Below, piece by piece: positions 13,201 to 25,239 of a stretch of 64,000 nucleotides of DNA. The notes under the pieces were generated by a model. The model was not told the DNA's origin, ran no database searches, and saw only the letters and a list, made by a program, of their open reading frames with translations. Numbering within the stretch: position 1 is the stretch's first letter; each line of letters opens with the position of its first letter. Source of the DNA: Mauremys mutica (taxonomy: Eukaryota; Chordata; Testudines; Geoemydidae); assembly GCF_020497125.1 (NCBI RefSeq), contig NC_059077.1:27107340-27171339 (forward strand), written 5' to 3'. A program made the position numbers and the translations under genes.

Positions 13201-13830
13201 GCGAACATACTGTCACAACCCTGTGACAGGGTTTAGGGCTATGGAAGCCCAACGAGGGAGGGATGGGCATCAGCAGACCAAGACATGTTTCTACCACAAA
13301 TCCAACAAGTCTCTGCATAGCTGTGTCTGAGCTACTGAGATAAGCTTTATGTGACTACTTACTCTGCCATTCAGTTTCAAACTTGAGTTTTTACATACTT
13401 GTGAGGAGAAGGTGCTTGATAAAGAACACGGCTTCCTCAGAAACATTTAGGCGCCAGCTCCTCAGCTGATGTAAATCAGTGTAACTGCATTGCAAGCAAT
13501 GGAGCTGAGCCCATTTCCACCAGCTGCGGATCTGGCCCTAATATTTAATATGAATAACAGTGAGTAATAATTTGTGCTCTTTTAGTGCCTTCCCTCCAAG
13601 GAGATGAAACTGCTTTGCAATGTTTAATCAATGAATTCTAATGTAACTCACACACCTCCTGAGTGTGGTGTTCTGTCCCATCTAGTGGCACCGAGACCAC
13701 TTAGAGAGAGAGCGTGAATAATGAGTCTCCTCTTCAGCTTTAACTAAGAGCCATATGGCTTTTGGCTCATGGAGTAGCAGCTCATGCCTTTAGCTCCAGA
13801 AGTCCCAGGTTCAATCCCACCTGCTGACAA
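7260..13830. other. Gene-free intergenic stretch
   Basis: Unassigned, mostly AT-rich sequence. No exon-like open frame with recognisable domain or splice context was seen. An antisense SINE-tail repeat lies near 10245-10345. Confidence 0.55.
10245..10345 (-). repeat. Diverged SINE-tail-type repeat (antisense)
   Basis: Contains GGAGCCCTATTGTTCAAGGT and GAAGGCACTGTTCCTGCCTC in the order expected for the antisense tail family, but is more decayed than 3277-3425. Confidence 0.4.
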
Positions 13831-13834
13831 CCAG

Positions 13835-14115
13835 GGTCTGTCAGCGTTACACTAACAATGACACCTAATTTGAAAAATACTAAGATGTGGCGACACTCAA
13901 AACTTCAAAGCGCTGAGCGGGAGCGCTCCCGCAGCAGCGCTTTGAAGTGCGAGCGTGGTTGCGGCACTGCAGGTACTCCACCTCCCTGAGGGGATTAGCT
14001 TACAGCACTGGCGCGTTAAGCACTGTAACTTGCTGCGCTCACGGGGTGTTTTTTCACACCCCTGAGCGACAAAGTTGCAGTGCTGTAAAGCGCCAGTGTA
14101 GCCATAGCCTGAGAC
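13835..14115. repeat. Probable palindromic MITE-like repeat
   Basis: A CpG-containing block with imperfect dyads: AAGCGCTG and CAGCGCTTTGAAG near 13907-13946, and TACAGCACTGGCGCG against TGTAAAGCGCCAGTGTAG at about 14001-14102. The arrangement resembles palindromic turtle MITEs. Termini and class were not determined. Confidence 0.4.
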
Positions 14116-14256
14116 ACCAGGCCCAGTTAGTAGACATTGAAGAGTTGTGACGTTTAAGTATGAAGTTGATGGACTGATGGCCAAGATATGTACTCTCTCA
14201 GTAAAAACAACTTCTGTACCAGAGAATCAGAGGGTAGAAAATGTTGTAGCTATATT

Positions 14257-14720
14257 TTAAAAGGCCCAAGGAGTGACCCAGGGAATTACAGACCAGTAAA
14301 CCTTGCATCTGTACCCAGTAAATTAGTTGAATCAATAAATAATAAAACACCTGGAAATTCATGGTATGACAGGGTCTAACGAGCACAGCTTTTGCACAAG
14401 AAAGCCATGTCTCACTAGCCTATTAGAATTCTTTGAACATGTCAATAGAGCAGTGGATAAATGGGAATTGGTTGGCAAAGTTTATTTAGCTTTTCAGAAA
14501 GGTCTTTGACAAAGTCCCTCACAAAGGATAACTAAAGAAACTAAATAGCCCTGGGTTGAGATTCAAACCATTGTCATGGCTCAAAAACTGGCTAAAAGAC
14601 AGGAAACAAAGTGTAGGATAAATGGGCAATTTTCATCATGGGAGAAGATTTCCCATGGGCGGGGGGGCCTCAAGGATCCATACACAATCCAGTGTTTTTT
14701 AATATCTTAATGAGCTGGAA
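14257..14720 (+). mobile_element. CR1 LINE internal fragment
   Basis: Conceptual translation gives the CR1 reverse-transcriptase phrase DPGNYRPVNLASVPSKLVE near the left end, then decayed RT sequence with frameshifts. It is a dead, truncated copy. Confidence 0.8.
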
Positions 14721-14727
14721 AGGAGGA

Positions 14728-14895
14728 TGAATAGTCATTAATGAAACTATTGAATGGAAATGGACCCAGAACAGAACCCTGTGGAACCCCAGTAGGTACG
14801 TCCTCCCAGTTTGATAGCAAACCACTGATAACTTCTCTTTGAGTATGGTCTTTAAACCTGTTGTGAAACCAGCCTCCCAATAGGATTTGTGGAGG
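14728..14895 (-). mobile_element. CR1-like RT fragment, opposite orientation
   Basis: The minus strand translates to a non-LTR RT block containing VPTGVPQGSVLGPFPFNS followed by FINDY. It directly abuts the plus-strand CR1 piece at 14257-14720. Confidence 0.75.
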
Positions 14896-15339
14896 CAAAC
14901 AACTTAATTTGTTTTAAGAGTTGGACAAATGTATGAGTTCAATTGCATGATAGGGCTGCTTGTGATAATGGGGGACAGGGTCAACAGCCCTGGGACTCAC
15001 TTACAGTTTTTGTCTCAGGTATCTAGAGCTCATGCTTCAGAGCTTAAGCTGGCCACCAGTTTTGATTTTCAGGTTATTAAAGAGCTCCTGGTGGTGCTAC
15101 ATTAGCTTCTGTCTATTCTTCTTGTCTTTCTTCTGCACCAGGATAGTTTGCTGTTGTGCCTTTAATGTTGTCTTTAAGAAACAGACAGGTCTGAACTCCT
15201 TTTTCCCTTAGCGTTTCTACACCTGCCAGTTCTCAGTTTGTTAAAGTCTGCTTTTTTTGAAGCTTGTTGTCCTTATTCTGCTGTACTCATTAACTCATTT
15301 CACAATACACAAGGTTTGCTGTACCTTCCTCTGCAGCAT

Positions 15340-15620
15340 CCAGTGCAGGCCACCATCAGACAGGATACTAGATTAGATGGACCTTGGGCCCAGGGCCGGC
15401 TCTATCATTTTTGCTGCCCCAAGGAAAAAAAAAAAAAAAGCCGCTCAGAGTGCTGCCGCCCGAACTGCCGAAGCAAAAACACAAAAACGCCCGGACTGTG
15501 CCACCCCAAGAATGGACAGAATGCCTCTTCTTAGCATGTGCCGCCCCAGGCATGTGCTTCTTCCGCTGGTGCCTGGAGCCAGCCCCACTTGGGCCTGATC
15601 TAGTCTGCCAATTCCTGTGT
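15340..15620 (+). mobile_element. CR1 3' end interrupted by a hAT insertion
   Basis: GGCCACCATCAGACAGGATA and TAGATGGACCTTGGGCC belong to the CR1 3' end. The sequence resumes after 15587 as CTTGGGCCTGATCTAGTCTG. The two pieces are separated by the element at 15391-15587. Confidence 0.75.
15391..15587. mobile_element. hAT-type MITE (CAGGGCCGGCT family)
   Basis: Starts CAGGGCCGGCTC and ends GCCTGGAGCCAGCCCCA. It is flanked by perfect 8-bp duplications CTTGGGCC at 15383-15390 and 15588-15595. The same family occurs at 35952-36173. The open frames across it are artefacts of the repeat. Confidence 0.88.
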
Positions 15621-16328
15621 GCCTGTATAACACATCCACACCCTAATGAACAAGGTAAATATTCCACCCATTGTCACAGGTGAGTAAGCTGAGACTCAGG
15701 GAAAGTTAAAGGGGAGATTGTCAAAGGCACAAAGGGAAATTATGGGCTCAGCGCCCACTGACTTGCAATAGGAACTGGGCACCCAATTCCCCTTTGTGCT
15801 TTTGAAAATCTATCTTCTAGATAACTTGCTGAAGGATCCACAGTGTTAGTGGCACAACAAAAAATAGAACTCACAATTGCTAGCATCTAGCTCTTTGCTC
15901 TAACCGCTAGACTATGGGCAGGGCTTATAGTCAGCAATGTTTGAACCATGTCTTAGGAGGACACATTCCCCGGGAAAAGTAAGGCATGAGGCTTTGCAGT
16001 CCGCTAGCACCCAGAGGCCCCAAACAGGTCAGCATCCCTCTGTTGTTTTAAAACATTTTTCTCCCATCCAGAGAAGCTTCATAATTTCCTTCTGTTGCAG
16101 AAGGTAGCCTAAAACAGAAGTGAAATATATGTTACATTCAGGCAGCCTCAGAGCCAATGCCCAGAAGATTAATGCAGGAGCCATATATGGGCAAGGAGGC
16201 ATCCTGCCCTTTTTCACTTTACAACAGTTTATGATAACATCACATTGCAGGATTTGCATGACTGCAGTTAGGCAAACATTCTTCTCCATGAAAGAAAGTC
16301 ACGGCAGCCTATAAGCAGTGGCTGGAGG

Positions 16329-16763
16329 CAGTGGTGGATTAACACACAGGCCCATGGGGCCCTTACCAATGTGGGGCCCCAGGAGCGAAGGGCAGAGGGC
16401 CACCAGCACCAGAACTGGGGTCCCACCCCTGATGCTCCTCTTTCCCCTGGGGCCCCACCCCTGGCCAGGTTGGAAGCTGGAGCTGGGCAGAGGTAAGAGC
16501 TGCCCAGGGAGCCCAGGCTGCTGTGCAGTGGGGAGCCAAGAGCAGCCCCTGGCCTGTGTCCTTGGGAGGCTCTTAGGGCCTCATGGGGGAGAGGAGGAGC
16601 AGGCAGCAGGGCCCCAGGGTGAGGGGAGCTAAGGCCCACTGCACCCCCCACCACCAGGAAGAGGCTGGTGCTTTGCAACGGGGGAGCTGATCACCATGGT
16701 GCGGGGGAGGGGGGGCAAATGTTCTTTGTGCCCAAGGCCACAATAAATTTTAATCGGCCTCTG
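16329..16763. mobile_element. Probable hAT-type non-autonomous element
   Basis: Left end CAGTGGTGGATTAAC, right end TTTTAATCGGCCTCTG, roughly inverted. The flanks GCTGGAGG and GCCAGAGG match at 6 of 8 positions. The interior is GC-rich and non-coding. Confidence 0.6.
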
Positions 16764-17174
16764 GCCAGAGGCAGCTCCAGACCTGTCAATTCAGAGGTGT
16801 AAGGAGTCTGCCAAGGAACTAAGCTTGCTGTTGAAATAATATTTACTGCTTAATATCCTGAGCTAGTCATTAAAAATAAGGGGAAATAACCCGTTAGGGT
16901 GTGGCAAATGGTATGCATTGTCCTACCACAGCCTGCTATATATTCCAGATAATAACATGCAGTGAAAAATACATTTACACGTCTACCGCCGAGAAGAAAA
17001 GTTAGCTCCTATTAGCCTCCTCTCTCCATCTCACCTTCTTTTCCAAGACCAAGTCATTGTCCCATTGAGTTCAATGGGAATCCTGCCATAGACTTTATTA
17101 GGAACAGGGTTTGACCCTCAGTCCTTTAGGCTCTAGTCTGCAATTTACATTTCTCTAACCCCGTTTTGGGTGTA

Positions 17175-17265
17175 TTATGGTTTTATTATTAATAGACACT
17201 GAGAGTGTGTTAGGTACTTCACAGAAAGACAGATCCTGCCCAGAAGAATATCTAGTCTATGGCCC
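17175..17265 (-). repeat. Diverged SINE-tail-type repeat (antisense)
   Basis: TTATTATTAATAGACACTGA followed by GTACTTCACAGAAAGACAGA and CCTGCCCAGAAGAATA fits the antisense tail family in decayed form. Confidence 0.45.
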
Positions 17266-17299
17266 CAGTCCTCCAATGAATTCCATCCGGGTGGACCCC

Positions 17300-20200
17300 G
17301 GCACCCACCCAGATCCTCACTGAAGTCAACAGGGCTGTGCACATGCCCCTAGAGGTTTGCTTACATGGAGCTGAAGCAGGATTGGGGCCTATGATTTAGA
17401 TCTGACAATACAACTGAGTGTGACAAACAGTGGGAGAGAACTGAGTGTGGGAAGATAAGGGGCGGACCAATATGATAATGCAGTTACTCGGTGTCGTGCA
17501 CACAATGTGTACACCTTGATAGCTCACAGACTAATCATGTAGCACTGAAGTCAATGAAAACTTGCCATTAACTTCACTAGCACAAGCGCTGGCTGTTGGG
17601 TAAGAGCCTTTTTCATTTTCCCTAAGGAACATAGCGAATAATTTGAATTCGTTGTGCAGCCTAAAGGATTTACGCAGGTTGGTCCGAAAAGTAACCTAAA
17701 AATTATACTCTCCCTTTTCAGAACTGTTGTGCGTTGCAAAGACCTTGCAAGTTGTTTTTTCATGCACAGCTATTTATGTTGGCAACCAAGTACGGGTAAT
17801 GCTTCAGGAGCTATATGCAAACATGTCTGGGGTTCCAATGGGATAGCAGCTCTCCTTGGCGCTTACCCAGAGGAAAGGGCGGGGGCTGAAGCAGAAACTT
17901 GTTTTGTTTTTGAGCCTGCATGAATGAGTATTGTGCTACGTGTGTAAATGCTGTGGATGACTTTGTGAGACTGCTGAATGAAGCCCAAAGGACTTGCTTG
18001 TTGATGCTATACAAATAATGAATTCCTATCACACTAGCTGGTATAAGCGAGGACCATGTACATTAGAGCTACACAGAGTCCTCTTTAACATATGTACCAT
18101 ACTTCTCAGGCTGTGCTGATTTTATTTTGCCTGGGGAGAATGTTGAATTGCTTCTTTGGTCATATTCAGTTCAAACCCCAATAGAGTTGATTTACTATTT
18201 TCATAGTACCTTCAGTTGTACCACTCTTACTGAACAGTACCTTACTACACACACAATCCTGTTGATTTAATGGTATTGCTGATGTAATAGGGTACTACTC
18301 ACCGTTAGCAAGAGTGGCATGATGAGGCCTGTGCTTTTTACCATGTTTAAACTGGAAACTTTTTTAAAACATTCAGTTTCATGAGATATAACCTCAAAAG
18401 AAAAAGAAAAAAAAAGTCACTGCATTTTAGTAAATATGAAAGAAACCACAGCAAATGTTCCCTCCACAATGACTTTGTAAGTCTTTGAATCATAAGAGAT
18501 TCTCTAGTGCACCTGGGATTCTACTTTATTCAGCGGTGTATACAACCAAGTTAGGTATGTCTGGTATTTATAAGTTCTATCAGTCTGATCAGTCTTCAAG
18601 GGTGAAATTTACCCCTGCACAGAGAAGCAGCACAAGACCTATGGGCCATTATTTTGTGAGCGTAAATAGGCTTTAAGCAGCACGTAGGTCTTGTACAGCT
18701 GCTTTGCACAGGGATGAATTTCACCTCAAATGCATAATGATATAGACTAATCATGTGTAGCCAAAACTGATTCTTAGCATCAGGCAGCAAGATGGATTAT
18801 CGGGTAAAATATAGTGTGGCTTTAAATCTGTTTTGATGTAATTTGTTTCATTGGAAGTTCTTAAGATGAGAACATCTTGTGCTAATGAATTAACTGGTTT
18901 GGTGACTCTATTAATCATACTTTGTAAATTCCATTCCCATTTCCTGATGATTGCATCCCCTTGTTACTGCAAAGCAAATATAACTGAAATGCATCTGCAG
19001 GAACAGTGATGCGACAACTGTTCTTTGGGGGGGTGTCACTGACATAGGGGCTCCAACAAGGTTGCAAGGCAGTTTGTATCATGTAGACCATAATGAACGA
19101 CAGGAACAAAGATAGCTGGATGGCGAGATATCAGAGAAATTCAAATACAGCACTGTGGCTCTGCAGAACACTTAAGCAAGTGCCTCACTTTAATAGAGTA
19201 GCACCATTGATTTCGTGGCACTAAACACTTGCTTTGCTTTGCTGAATCAAGGCCTGTAAATGGAGAGTGTCATTGTCTTTGTCCACAAGAAACACTTCCT
19301 ATAACATTATGCTGGAACAAAAGTCATGCTTTTCTGATTTTAAGTTTGCATGTCTGACAATGGAGCAGGTTCTGTTTGACAGTCCTCATTCCATTAGAGC
19401 TCTCCAATGAAAAAGCTAATGGTATCAGGCTTTCAAAGAACATTTATTCAGATAAAGTGGACAAGCGGGAAACAACCAAAATGGGTCAATCCTTATCAAA
19501 TTATACTTATTGCATCTTTACTGCCATCAAGTAACTGTTTTGGAATGAACACACTCTAATGCAGAGCAGCTGCTTATCCAAGCATCTAAAAGAGACAGAA
19601 CTTAGAGCCCTATTATCCTCCTGTGAAAAGTGAGCACAGGTGAAAAGAAATTGTAATTTTCCAGTGCCATCCTCCTCTTCCAGAATAGCGCATGAAGAAA
19701 CAATCTGTTATTCAGACCTTCCATTTTTAAACTCATAAAATGATTTGCAAAGTAATTTACAATCCCGGTGTGATCGTTGAAAACGTCACTGACTGCAGAA
19801 GTCATTTGCTTGGTAAGATAGATTTATGATCAATAATCTTGCTACACTTGAGCACAGCTGCATTGTAAAGTGCATGTTTATGTTCCAATCGTCAAAGTTA
19901 ATGAATCGTATAATTTGATCTGTAGGTCATTGTCAACGGTTTTATTTCTAAAAGAAGGATAGATTAAAACCAAATTTGGATTTATATGGCATTTCCTGTA
20001 CTTAGTCCCAGAGTGCTTTACATGGCAGTGAAGAAGATATTGGTAGTGCAGTATCTTACAGTACTGTGGGTCACACTGGACGAGGACACCTCTGTGCAGA
20101 GGCCAGCACAGGGCTCATGCCCCACTGCCACATTTATGTCCCACTTAAACCTTTGCCCTGGCCTCCTGTACATTTTGTCAGGTCTGAGGCCTGGGAGGTC

Positions 20201-23200
20201 TGGCCTAGCTGTTGGAGCTTGAGCAAGGTGGGGCCAAGAACCAGAGCCGAGGGTCAGAGGTGTAGTACATAGCCAAGAGGCAGAGCCAGAGCCAAGGATC
20301 ACAGCCAGGGTTAGCTGGAGCGAAACAAAGAATCAGGCTGGAGGAAGGGCTGGGAGCTGAGAGGAACAAGACTAGAGCCAGGCTGGAAATGATGCAGAAG
20401 CAAGGCTAGGAACAAGGCAGGCACAGGTGATTGCAGCTCTAGGCATAAGCATTGAGCAGTTGGTGACCTGCTGCTGCAGGGCTTAAGAGAACACCAGCAG
20501 GCTCCCTTCAGTCAACCGTGCAGTCCTGCTGCAACCCATCTGCACTCATTAGTCTGCCTGCAGCCTGAGCTAGTCAGTCCCAGGCTCGGCGGCTGTCCCT
20601 CTCGTTTCTGACACATTTCACCCATACAGAAGGACTCTAGAACTTATTTGGCTCCCAGAGGAAATGTTGTCCAGGACACCCAGAGTGAAATCCTGGCCCC
20701 ATTGAAGTCAATGCTAGTCTTGTCATTGACTTCGGTGGGACCAGGGTTCCACGCCAAATCTTTGAGGAACATATCTTCCGTTGCTACCAGGAATGGGCAG
20801 AAGAGACCTTCATTTGACATCTCAAGTACAGGAGAATAGACTTTTGCCATCACTGAAGCAGTGTAATAGCTGTCATCCAGGAAGAACCCCGTCTCAACTA
20901 TAATTTTATCAGAGATGAGAAGAAAGTCTCTAAACACTGGCTGATGTATTGGGACAAGTATCTTGTATTTTAATTAGCACATACACAAAACTTCCCAAAG
21001 CAGAACAATAGAGCACATTTAATGAGCCCACATTGTTAAAAGACATAAAAGAAAGCAGAGAAATTAAATCTGGGATGCCATATGACAGTCACAAGGCAAA
21101 CTCTTAGACCGGATCTCTGAGCTGCAGCCCCCTGGTACCATGTTCACATGAGAGGCCCAAATGAATAGGGCTTTGCTAAGCCTTTCTTGCAGCAACACAG
21201 CATTAATTATTCATTCACCCAAAGGTACAAAGCACATAGAGCAAAGGGTTAAAACAACTGAGCCCTATACACATATTTCCCCTTACCTCCATCCTCATCT
21301 TTCCTTGCACTTGGCCCAGCAACCCCCCGTCTCTGACTGGGAGAAGCAGATTGTCCTGCTCACCGCATGCTCTGTCTGTCTGTGCGTCACCTTGTCAGCT
21401 CTCATTGACACTCTCTGGGCACCCCCCCCCACCTTTGCTCACCCAAATGCCCTTGTTTTTCTAGGCCAGGGGGCTCATCGTGGTTTAGCATTTTGCTTTG
21501 GTTCTAGGCTTAGCCCTGGGAAGAGCAAACCATCTTAGCCTGGATGAAGCCAGTTAGGGGATATTCTCCAATGAACGGGTCTCTATTGTTTCCTCTTATC
21601 TGTGTCATGGTTTTGCCTTTCCCGCTTGGCTCCTCTAACAGCTCCTTTGATTTAGCCCTATGCATTCAGCATGATAATAGCATGTAATTCAGGTAACCTC
21701 CATCAGGCTCCATGTCCCAGGAAAGGCCTTGGAAAATCACAATGGGGCATATTTTGCCACCTTTACATGGAGCAGCTTCTTACTAGTCCCATTCAAATCA
21801 CTGGGGCTACTCATGGATTACACGAGACAACATGAGCAATGGCGGCAGAATCTGGACTAGGGAATTCATACTTTTGGTATTAATGAGTCAAATTGCATAA
21901 ACAAGAACAAGGCTGTAGTGGATTGCTTGCTGAAGACGTACTTCTGCTGGACTGGTGTGAAAAGCTTGGACAAGAAAGATTTGAATCACCATTTCTACAG
22001 GCTAGACGGGCAATAAGAATGTTGTACTTTGATATTAAGCGAATATGTCAACTGTGTTTAGTCATGGCTGACATATGAAATAAAAGCCAAGAACAGACAG
22101 GCTCTTAGTGTGTCTCAGCTGCAAAGCCCACTTTCACCACATCATATCACTACAATTACACTAACCTTACAGACTCACTTTCCATTATTTCACCTCATTA
22201 TATAATGCTTCAATGAACTCGCTTTGTTCTTAAGTACGATGAAGGCTGGAAACACTACAGTGGCTTTCTTTGGGTCATGAGTATGCTTGTCTGGGGCTCT
22301 TTCTCCTTGGTTTGGTTCTCTGAGGGGAAACATACTAAAAAACAAGGGCCAAAGAACAACATATTTGATCTCAGTGGTGAAAATTATATGGCTGGAAAAC
22401 GGGTCTGTCACAAACATTTCACATCTTGTTTATTTTATATTCGTGTCAATATCTCTAAAAGTTAAAGTTGAAAGGGCTTCCTGCAAGCAACTTCCAGTAC
22501 ATGACGCTGCTTAACTCGTAGCAGTTGAGATCGTGTTATCCAGATAAATTAGTGTGGGAACAAGTAGTGCAGGGGTTTGCGTTGATTTTAAAAAAAGGTT
22601 TTTGTATTTTCAAACTTAGTAGAAGTTCACGTTATTTTTCACATCACAGAGAGACTTTAAAAAAAAAAAACCCTCATACTATTTAAGCCTATTTTCTATG
22701 TACATCTTACAGGTTTGTGAAGGCCGTCAAGGAGGAATTAAATGAAAAGTAACCATCTGGGAAATGAAATGAAGACTGGGGAAAAGTGACAATAAGAAAG
22801 ACAGAAAAGAAATGCTGAGCTATAGATGAGACACAAATGAAGACTTAATAAAGAGGTACTTGAGATACTGAGCCAATGCAATGTGGAGAAAATAGTGAGC
22901 TCGTTTAGTGTGGATCCAGTTTTATAAAACCAAATTTTTATTTACACCAAATAATTTATTTGCATTGTTATTGCACCAAATAACAGAACATTATGGTGAC
23001 TCAAACTCTTATATTCTTACACTTTAGCAGACATAGATTATGGGTCCAATCCTGCAAACCCTTCTTGACATGAACAGTGTAACAATGTAGCTTTTATTAT
23101 GGGACTATTCAAGGGAGTTTGTTCTCATTCTCTGGGCCTTCCTTATAGTATAACATAACATTATATTGGTTTAGTGCTAGAGAGAGCTTTAAAGGTGGAT

Positions 23201-23980
23201 TCACATTACATGAGCTAAACTGAAGAATAATGCATAAAGCAAATGTGACATCATCAGAAACAGTTCAAAAAAGTAGAACAAATCCACACATATTTTTTTC
23301 AAGTCCAACGCTCAGCATCTTAGCTGATTAACCTCAGATTTACTGCAGCATACGCCTATTGCCTAAGTAGGGAGAAATGGGTTTTTTTAGGTAGTTAAAG
23401 GAGGGGTCAAAAATTAGGCTCAGACTAGAAGCTGACTCATATTCCTTATGTAAACTCAGTACTGTTTCTTAATGACTGTACACATCATTTTTTGTAATGC
23501 CATATCCAAGAATAAGGGAAATGAAGAAATTAACATGATCCTGCCCTGACACTCGCCACTGGCCTCAATAGAGTAGCTCCTGAATAACTGTGGTGGAAGT
23601 GAAGGGAGGATCAGGCCCATACTCATGTCTGTGTGCATTTAGTAATTGTACAGGAGAAGCAACAAACTACTATAAAATTATACAGTATAAACACTAGAGA
23701 TTTTAATGAAAAGACACTCTGCAATTGCTTCTGCCTCCGTAGAGCCTTTTATGGGAAGCTAGTCATCTAAACTGACACAGCAGCCAGGTCTAGTTCACTC
23801 TTCTAAGGGAAGCTACCATTTTTGCCTACAGAGAGCTCGGTTTTGCTTATCCAGCCTCTAAATCCCCGATTCTACGATGGGATCTGTGCAGGAGGGTATG
23901 TGTGGAATTCCCTGTCCATAGGGATCCATTTGGGCAATGGGTATCTAAGAAAGGGAGGAGACAAAAAAGTCAGTGAAGCA
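17300..23980. other. Gene-free intergenic stretch
   Basis: No gene recognised. The open frames here (60-125 residues) carry no domain, repeat pattern or splice context that supports them. The GC-richer part near 20225-20615 is listed separately. Confidence 0.55.
20225..20615 (+). repeat. Probable dispersed repeat rich in CAGAGCCA-type units
   Basis: A purine-rich run of GCCAGAGCC-like words is followed by a pyrimidine-rich end. A similar composition and word set occurs at 30828-31245. It may be part of an LTR retrotransposon; the class is not determined. Confidence 0.35.
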
Positions 23981-23984
23981 AAGG

Positions 23985-24200
23985 AGACAGTGCGGCCTAG
24001 TGGATAAAGCACTGGACTAGGCCTCAGGAGTTCTATTCCTTGCACTGACACTGGCCTGATAGGTGGCCTTGGGCAAGTTACTTCCCCTCTCTCTGCCTCA
24101 GTTTTCCCACCTGTAAAACGCAGATAATGATACTGACATTCTTTATAAAATGCTTTGAGCTATATGGATGAAAAGTGCACGATAACAGCTATTTTCTTTC
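23985..24200 (+). mobile_element. MIR-like SINE
   Basis: tRNA-like head (CCTAGTGGATAAAGCACTGG) and the core/L2-tail phrase GGCCTTGGGCAAGTTACTTC, CTCTGCCTCAGTTTTCCCAC and CTGTAAAACGCAGATAATGA, all in the MIR order. Confidence 0.8.
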
Positions 24201-24367
24201 ACCATTTAATGGAAAAAAATCATACTGATGAAAGGGAAATGAGGAATTTACAAAGTGTTTGAGAAGAGCAGTCTAGTCTAAAATGACAGGTTTCAGAGTA
24301 GCAGCCGTGTTAGTCTGTATCCGTAAAAAGAACAGGAGTACTTGTGGCACCTTAAAGACTAACAAAT

Positions 24368-24943
24368 CTACAACCTATCCTTAAAGATGATCCCTCACTC
24401 TCACAGATCTTGGGAGACAGGCCAGTCCTCGCTTATAGACAGCCTCCCAACCTGAAGAAAATACTCACCAGCAACCGCACACCATACAACATAAACACTA
24501 ACCCAGGAACTTATCCTTGCAACAAAGCCCGATGCCAGCTCTGTCCACATATCCATTCAAGTGACACCATCATAGGACCTAATCACATCAGACACACCAT
24601 CAGGGGCTCGTACACCTGCACATCTACCAACGTGATATATGCCATCATGTGCCAGCAATGCCCCTCTGCCATGTACATTGGCCAAACCGGACAGTCTCTA
24701 CGCAAAAGAATAAATGGACACAAATCTGACATCAGGAATCATAACATTCAAAAACCAGTGGGAGAACACTTCAACCTCTCTAACCACTCAGTGACAGACT
24801 TGAAGGTGGCAATTTTGCAACAAAAAAACTTCAAAAACAGACTCCAAAGAGAAACTGCTGAACTCGAATTAATATGCAAATTAGATACAATTAACTCTGG
24901 CCTAAACAGAGACTGGGAATGGTTGGGTCATTACACTAATTGA
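24368..24943 (+). pseudogene. PLE protein C-terminal fragment with GIY-YIG endonuclease
   Basis: An open frame of 191 codons with no initiator ATG at its left edge, ended by TGA at 24941-24943. It carries a cysteine knuckle CNKARCQLC (residues about 51-59), then STNVIYAIMCQQC (the GIY position is read as VIY, about 89-91), then MYIGQTGQSLRKR (YIG about 103-105), with the expected downstream His, Arg and Glu in NGHKSDIR and KPVGEH. In PLEs this nuclease nicks target DNA to prime reverse transcription. The frame is intact, but the reverse transcriptase is missing, so this is a truncated relic. It is about 75-80% similar by eye to the copy at 39891-40631. Confidence 0.88.
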
Positions 24944-25136
24944 ATCTATTTCCCTATGTTAAGTTCTCCTCACACCTTCTATGGGCCATCTTAATTATCA
25001 CTTCAAAAAGTTTTTTTTCCTCCTGCTGATGATAGCTCATCTCAATTGATTAGACTTTTCCTGTTGATATGCATACTTCCACCTTTTCATGTTCTCTGTA
25101 TGTATAAATAGCTCCTGTCTGTGTGTTCCATTCTAT

Positions 25137-25176
25137 GCATCCGAAGAAGTGAGCTGTAGCTCACGAAAGCTCATGC
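25137..25176 (+). ncRNA. Hammerhead ribozyme-like motif in PLE copy 1
   Basis: Stem I GCAT (25137-25140) pairs with ATGC (25173-25176). The core CCGAAGA (25141-25147) matches CUGANGA with U4 changed to C. One extra A (25148) precedes stem II, 6 bp GTGAGC/GCTCAC (25149-25154 with 25159-25164) closed by loop TGTA. Conserved GAAA is at 25165-25168. The palindrome AGCT (25168-25171) stands for stem III, and the predicted cleavage is after C25172. Hammerheads are known in PLE terminal repeats. The U4-to-C change probably disables this copy. Confidence 0.72.
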
Positions 25177-25239
25177 TAAAATAAATGTGTTAGTCTTTAA
25201 GGTGCCACAAGTACTCCTGTTCTTTTTAGCCTAAAATGA

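Larger units (their letters stand above)
24287..25230 (+). mobile_element. Penelope-like retroelement, copy 1 (5'-truncated)
   Basis: A 944-bp PLE flanked by the 9-bp direct repeat CTAAAATGA (24278-24286 and 25231-25239). In order it holds: an inverted copy of its own terminal repeat (24287-24367); a 5'-truncated ORF encoding the C-terminal Zn-knuckle and GIY-YIG region (24368-24943); an AT-rich spacer; a hammerhead-like motif (25137-25176); and the forward terminal sequence to 25230. The segment 24326-24365 is the near-perfect reverse complement of 25189-25228. Inverted 5' terminal pieces are a known habit of PLEs. The RT domain has been lost, so the copy is not autonomous. Confidence 0.88.

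Noticed and set aside
24326..25228. Terminal inverted repeats suggesting a DNA transposon
   Set aside because: The GIY-YIG ORF, the target duplication and the typical inverted terminal piece identify a Penelope-like retroelement.
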